Positions 61,101 through 64,000 of a DNA stretch of 64,000 bases are shown one piece after another. Source of the stretch: Drosophila miranda. Taxonomy: Eukaryota; Arthropoda; Insecta; Diptera; Drosophilidae. The stretch is taken from positions 20,442,001 to 20,506,000 of the forward strand of contig NC_046676.1 in assembly GCF_003369915.1 (NCBI RefSeq). The letters run 5' to 3'. The first letter of the stretch is position 1. Each line of letters opens with the position of its first letter. Position numbers and translations under genes: made by a program. The notes beneath the pieces were generated by a model. That model was not told where the DNA came from. It did not search any database and worked only from the letters and a program-made list of their open reading frames with translations.

Positions 61101-63266
61101 TGTTTGTTTAGTGGGGTTTATGCAACAAACATCATCACAATTGGTAAGGGTAATTGAGATCGGGAGCAGGCTGTCAGTGGGTCAGTCGGTCGAACGAGCT
61201 GGTGCCACTGCAGCAGCTCCTCCTTCTCCGTGGGCCCTGTCAATGTGTCATTCCCAGCCTTGGACACTCTCACTTTTCACCTATCAGAGACAGACCCTTT
61301 TCCCCCGTCCTCAAGTGGGCTCTCGAAAAACCCCAAAAGATACTTCGAGCTGTGTAAATACTTACGATTAATTACACTCGAAACCCGGCCCAGCTCGATG
61401 GCAAATTTCTTCGACTCCGAGTGGGTCCGGCCTTTGTGTGGCATGCCCATGATAATTATCATAATAATGGAGCGTTAAATGGGGCAGCATCGCACAACCA
61501 CATCAAAGTGGCGCCAAAGGGCATCCGATATAATGCGAATTTGTATCTGTATCTATTTATTGTGCCGCGCCGCTTCCATTTTGAAGTGCTTCCAAAAATA
61601 ATCCGCCAAAAAGATCGAAGACTTTGTACGGTTTTGGTACGGGGTACGTGGTACGAGGGCCGAGGGACGCGTTAGAGGTGTCAATATGCAAATTGGCAAG
61701 GAACGATCCATGATTGATCATCCATCCATCCACCAATTGGATGGCAATTATGCATGCATGTTTGCAGATTCGGTTTAAGATTCGAATCCGACAGACAACG
61801 GTGCGTATGCGTGACGGGTATGGGCATGGGAATTGGGTAAAGGTTGCTAATTCTCTCAGGAGTGGAGGCTAAGGCGGTTTGATCACACTAAAAAGTAGAT
61901 TCGGTATTTTTTCGGACTAGCATCCATTCAATTCATGCAGAAAAGCAAATCAAATTCTAGATCATAAATATGAGGAAGCAGCTTACTCTAATCTCAACTG
62001 CTCAGATCAGAGCCATTCCCAGCTCTGTTGTGACCCGCAATATCATTAACTCTGGCACATCCATCATCCGAGAGATTCGCAATTCATATGCACAGCGGGA
62101 GGTTCTATGGGGCAGGGGTCTCAGCCGAGTCGCTCCCACTCTTGCAGCCGCACAGCGCATTCCCCAGCGCGGCGAATCTTCACACTTTGGCCATTAATTT
62201 GTCCAGAGTTTCCCAACATATCAGTGCTCATCTGCTTGACCAACCCAAGTGCCTGCCCCTGCCGGTGCCCTGCCCTGCCCTGCTGCGCTCCCACTTAATG
62301 TACTTTTTATTTAAATTCGCTGCTAGACAAAAGAGGCAACCATTCGGCTGCGCTCGACTCTGGCGGCGAATTCTTAGCAACAATTTGCTGCTCCAATTAA
62401 GCTCCAACAAGCTCTGCTCCTGCTGCCACTGCCGTTTCATCGTCTTCTGCTTCTTCTGGCCAAGCGTGAGTACATTCATCATGCGGTGATTTATGGCGCC
62501 CACGCCACTGCCATCGCCATCGACGCATGTGCTCACGTTTTTCCACAGCGAAAAGAAGCAGCAGCAGCCGTAGCTGCGCGTGTGGGCAGCTCCTCACTAT
62601 CCCACTATCCAGCACCATCTCCATCTCCAGCCCCAGCACCAGCATTGTTATGCTCTGTTAGCCATTTTAGAAGCGTGTGGAAATTAAACGATGTGGCAAG
62701 ACTCCAACAAATTGCTGCTGTGGGCGTTGGAGGTGCAACAGCAGCAGTAGCAGCAGTAGCAGCGGCAGCAGCAGTGGCGGACTCCTCTCTGGAGTTCCGC
62801 TTGGAGCAGGTGCCAAAATCAAACCATATTAACCACATAAAACATAAATGAAGAAACCAAAGAATCCACCATCCAAATGCACACACTCCAATGAGTTTAT
62901 TAAGCTGCCACCAGAAGCCGCAGCATCCAAAGCGAAGAAGCTGCAACAGCCAAAGAGAAGTAGCTGCAGCTGCTGGCGTGGCGCAGCCCGGCTCTGCTCG
63001 GCTGCGGCACACCGTTTGAGGCTGTCAGATGAGAGGCATGTTGAGTGTTTTAATTACTCGTACAGCCAGTGCGATCACTGGTTGCCACTGCCACCAACTG
63101 GCAACTGGCAACTGTATCTGAATTTGTTTGATTTACGCGTGGTCATTAGCCATTGCCAAGTGGTCTCCGATCTCCGGTCTCTGGTTTCTGGTCTCTGGTC
63201 TGGGCTCTTTGGTCCGCCTGTCGCGAAATGTCAAAAGGTTAATTGGATTGTGGCAGCCGTGGCAGC
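52160..63266. other. Gene-poor region, probably regulatory
   Basis: No conserved protein gene, tRNA or rRNA is seen over about 11 kb. Low-complexity patches: AACCAA run 54562-54595, AAATT run about 55141-55172, ACC run 56960-56994, GGGGAT run 58444-58473, GAGCGCA run about 60171-60194, GACGATC triplet repeat 61041-61063. An E2F-like site (TTTTGGCGCGC on -) lies at about 52252-52262. All ORFs are short and lack codon bias. Such deserts in flies usually flank developmental genes; the neighbour lies beyond the window. Confidence 0.5.
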
Positions 63267-63413
63267 ATGAAGCTGCAGCAGAAGCCGGACGCAGTTAAGA
63301 ATCTCGTCGAGCATGGAATGCCGGTTCAGTGGAAGAATGGATACTTGGAGGGGCCTCCATTTCCATTGAACGGCCGCGAATGGTCAATGGTGAAGGAAAG
63401 GAACTGCACTTAA
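63267..63413 (+). CDS. 48-codon upstream ORF with protein-like codon use
   Basis: ATG at 63267 with A at -3, stop TAA at 63411-63413. The peptide (MKLQQKPDAVKNLVEHG..., later WKNGYLEGPPFPLNGREW) uses strongly Drosophila-like codons (CAG, AAG, GAG, CTC, GTC). The stop is two bases before the ATG of the secreted-protein gene at 63416, in a different frame. It may be the first cistron of a two-ORF message, the first exon of another gene, or the result of a frameshift. No homologue is recognised. Confidence 0.4.
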   Translation: MKLQQKPDAVKNLVEHGMPVQWKNGYLEGPPFPLNGREWSMVKERNCT

Positions 63414-63415
63414 GT

Positions 63416-64000
63416 ATGGCAATTTATTTCAAGGAAGTTCTCTATAGCTATAAATCGGTGTTGGTGTTTCTGTGGACATTCTCGGTGCACTGCCAATCAG
63501 GTAAAGTTTATTTCATATCTATTGTTATGTTTTATTAAAGGTTCCAAAAGTGTGCATTTACAGCAAAAGAGTTTTACGAAACAATCTTTTGGACAATCTT
63601 TGTGGATTTTCGGTTTTTGTGGTGCCGCAAATACACTTGTGACAGTGAGATATTACAGGAGTCTGGATACAAAATCTGGTTGCTCTAGCTCTTGTAGTTT
63701 CTGAGACATGGCTATATCGTCTCGAATATTGATGCTGATCAAGAATATTTCCTTTCAGCTACAACACCTACACATCTTGTCAGATAGGGGACGTGCCATG
63801 GAGCATAAAGACCCCCTGGATCCTAGACGAAGAAGAGGACTTTTTTCTCGATTCCGTAATCAAAACTTGTTTGGGGCCTTATCCCAAAGTCGGCAACCGC
63901 CATCTCATCAGCAATCGTCGCTTGTCGAAATCAAATCCAATCACCGCCGCTAATGCTCGCCAGACATGCAAGATCTGGGAGATGAGTTCATTTTGGTTGC
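63416..64000 (+). CDS. 5' part of an unrecognised secreted Cys-containing protein (cut by window edge)
   Basis: Proposed exons 63416-63500, 63564-63678, 63759->64000; introns of 63 and 80 nt, typical for flies. Exon 1 gives a signal peptide (SVLVFLWTFSVHCQS, cleavage likely before AKEF). Exon 2 contains FLWCRKYTC and exon 3 stays open for 80 codons to the edge (YNTYTSCQIGDVPW, DEEEDFFLDSVIKTCLGPYP). The second donor, GTTGCT, is weak but is the only one that keeps the frame before an in-frame TAG. An in-frame ATG at 63329 would add 29 residues overlapping the upstream ORF. Function unknown. Confidence 0.6.

Noticed and set aside
61970..62197. 75-codon ORF in the gene-poor region
   Set aside because: No codon bias, no splice context and no recognised domain.
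1..64000. tRNA and rRNA genes
   Set aside because: Scanned by eye for tRNA B-box patterns and rRNA segments; none found beyond chance matches. A tRNAscan run would be decisive.

Overview
The window is nuclear DNA of a Drosophila species. Evidence: fly gene content with short GT-AG introns, insect cuticle proteins, and dispersed elements (TATACCCGATACT-ended repeats, TATACCG-rich repeats) that I associate with the obscura group. The recognisable genes have D. melanogaster counterparts on 2R, so Muller element C is likely. Species placement is inference. Exon joins were worked out by eye; in every complete multi-exon gene the joined coding length divides by three.

Layout. 1-14.8 kb (-): domino, an SWR1/p400-type chromatin remodeller, in ten coding exons. 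Its introns hold three related box C/D snoRNAs (about 5.4, 9.4 and 13.6 kb), a 385-bp tandem repeat array (6.0-7.5 kb) with a relative at 10.7-11.4 kb, and a lone exon-like block on the opposite strand (12.0 kb). 14.9-17.0 kb: a repeat-filled head-to-head intergenic region. 17.1-19.2 kb (+): a GlcNAc-1-phosphotransferase (Stealth family) gene. 24.3-27.8 kb (-): unplugged, a Gbx-type homeobox repressor, in wide noncoding flanks. 30.5-32.7 kb: two tandem copies of an inverted-terminal-repeat element. 33.4-34.8 kb (+): DSCC1. 34.9-37.6 kb (-): a DDX24/Mak5 RNA helicase, convergent with DSCC1. 37.9-39.1 kb (-): mitochondrial phosphate carrier. 40.6-45.2 kb (-): a CACHD1-type VWFA/cache membrane protein. 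45.6-47.2 kb: a near-copy of the repeat cassette seen upstream of domino, again in a head-to-head promoter region. 47.6-48.3 kb (+): a secreted cuticle-like protein. 49.0-52.0 kb (-): Cpr56F, a resilin-like cuticle protein whose 2.4-kb first intron contains the casein kinase II beta paralogue CkIIbeta2 on the opposite strand. 52.2-63.2 kb: gene-poor, probably regulatory. 63.3-64.0 kb (+): the start of an unrecognised secreted cysteine-containing protein, cut by the window edge, preceded two bases upstream by a separate 48-codon ORF.

There is no operon logic. Most neighbours are unrelated housekeeping genes (chromatin, replication, ribosome biogenesis, mitochondrial transport), plus one developmental regulator and a small cuticle cluster. 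The most notable features are the triplicated guide snoRNA family in domino, the shared repeat cassette at several gene 5' ends, the nested Cpr56F/CkIIbeta2 arrangement, and the two-ORF transcript candidate at the right edge.
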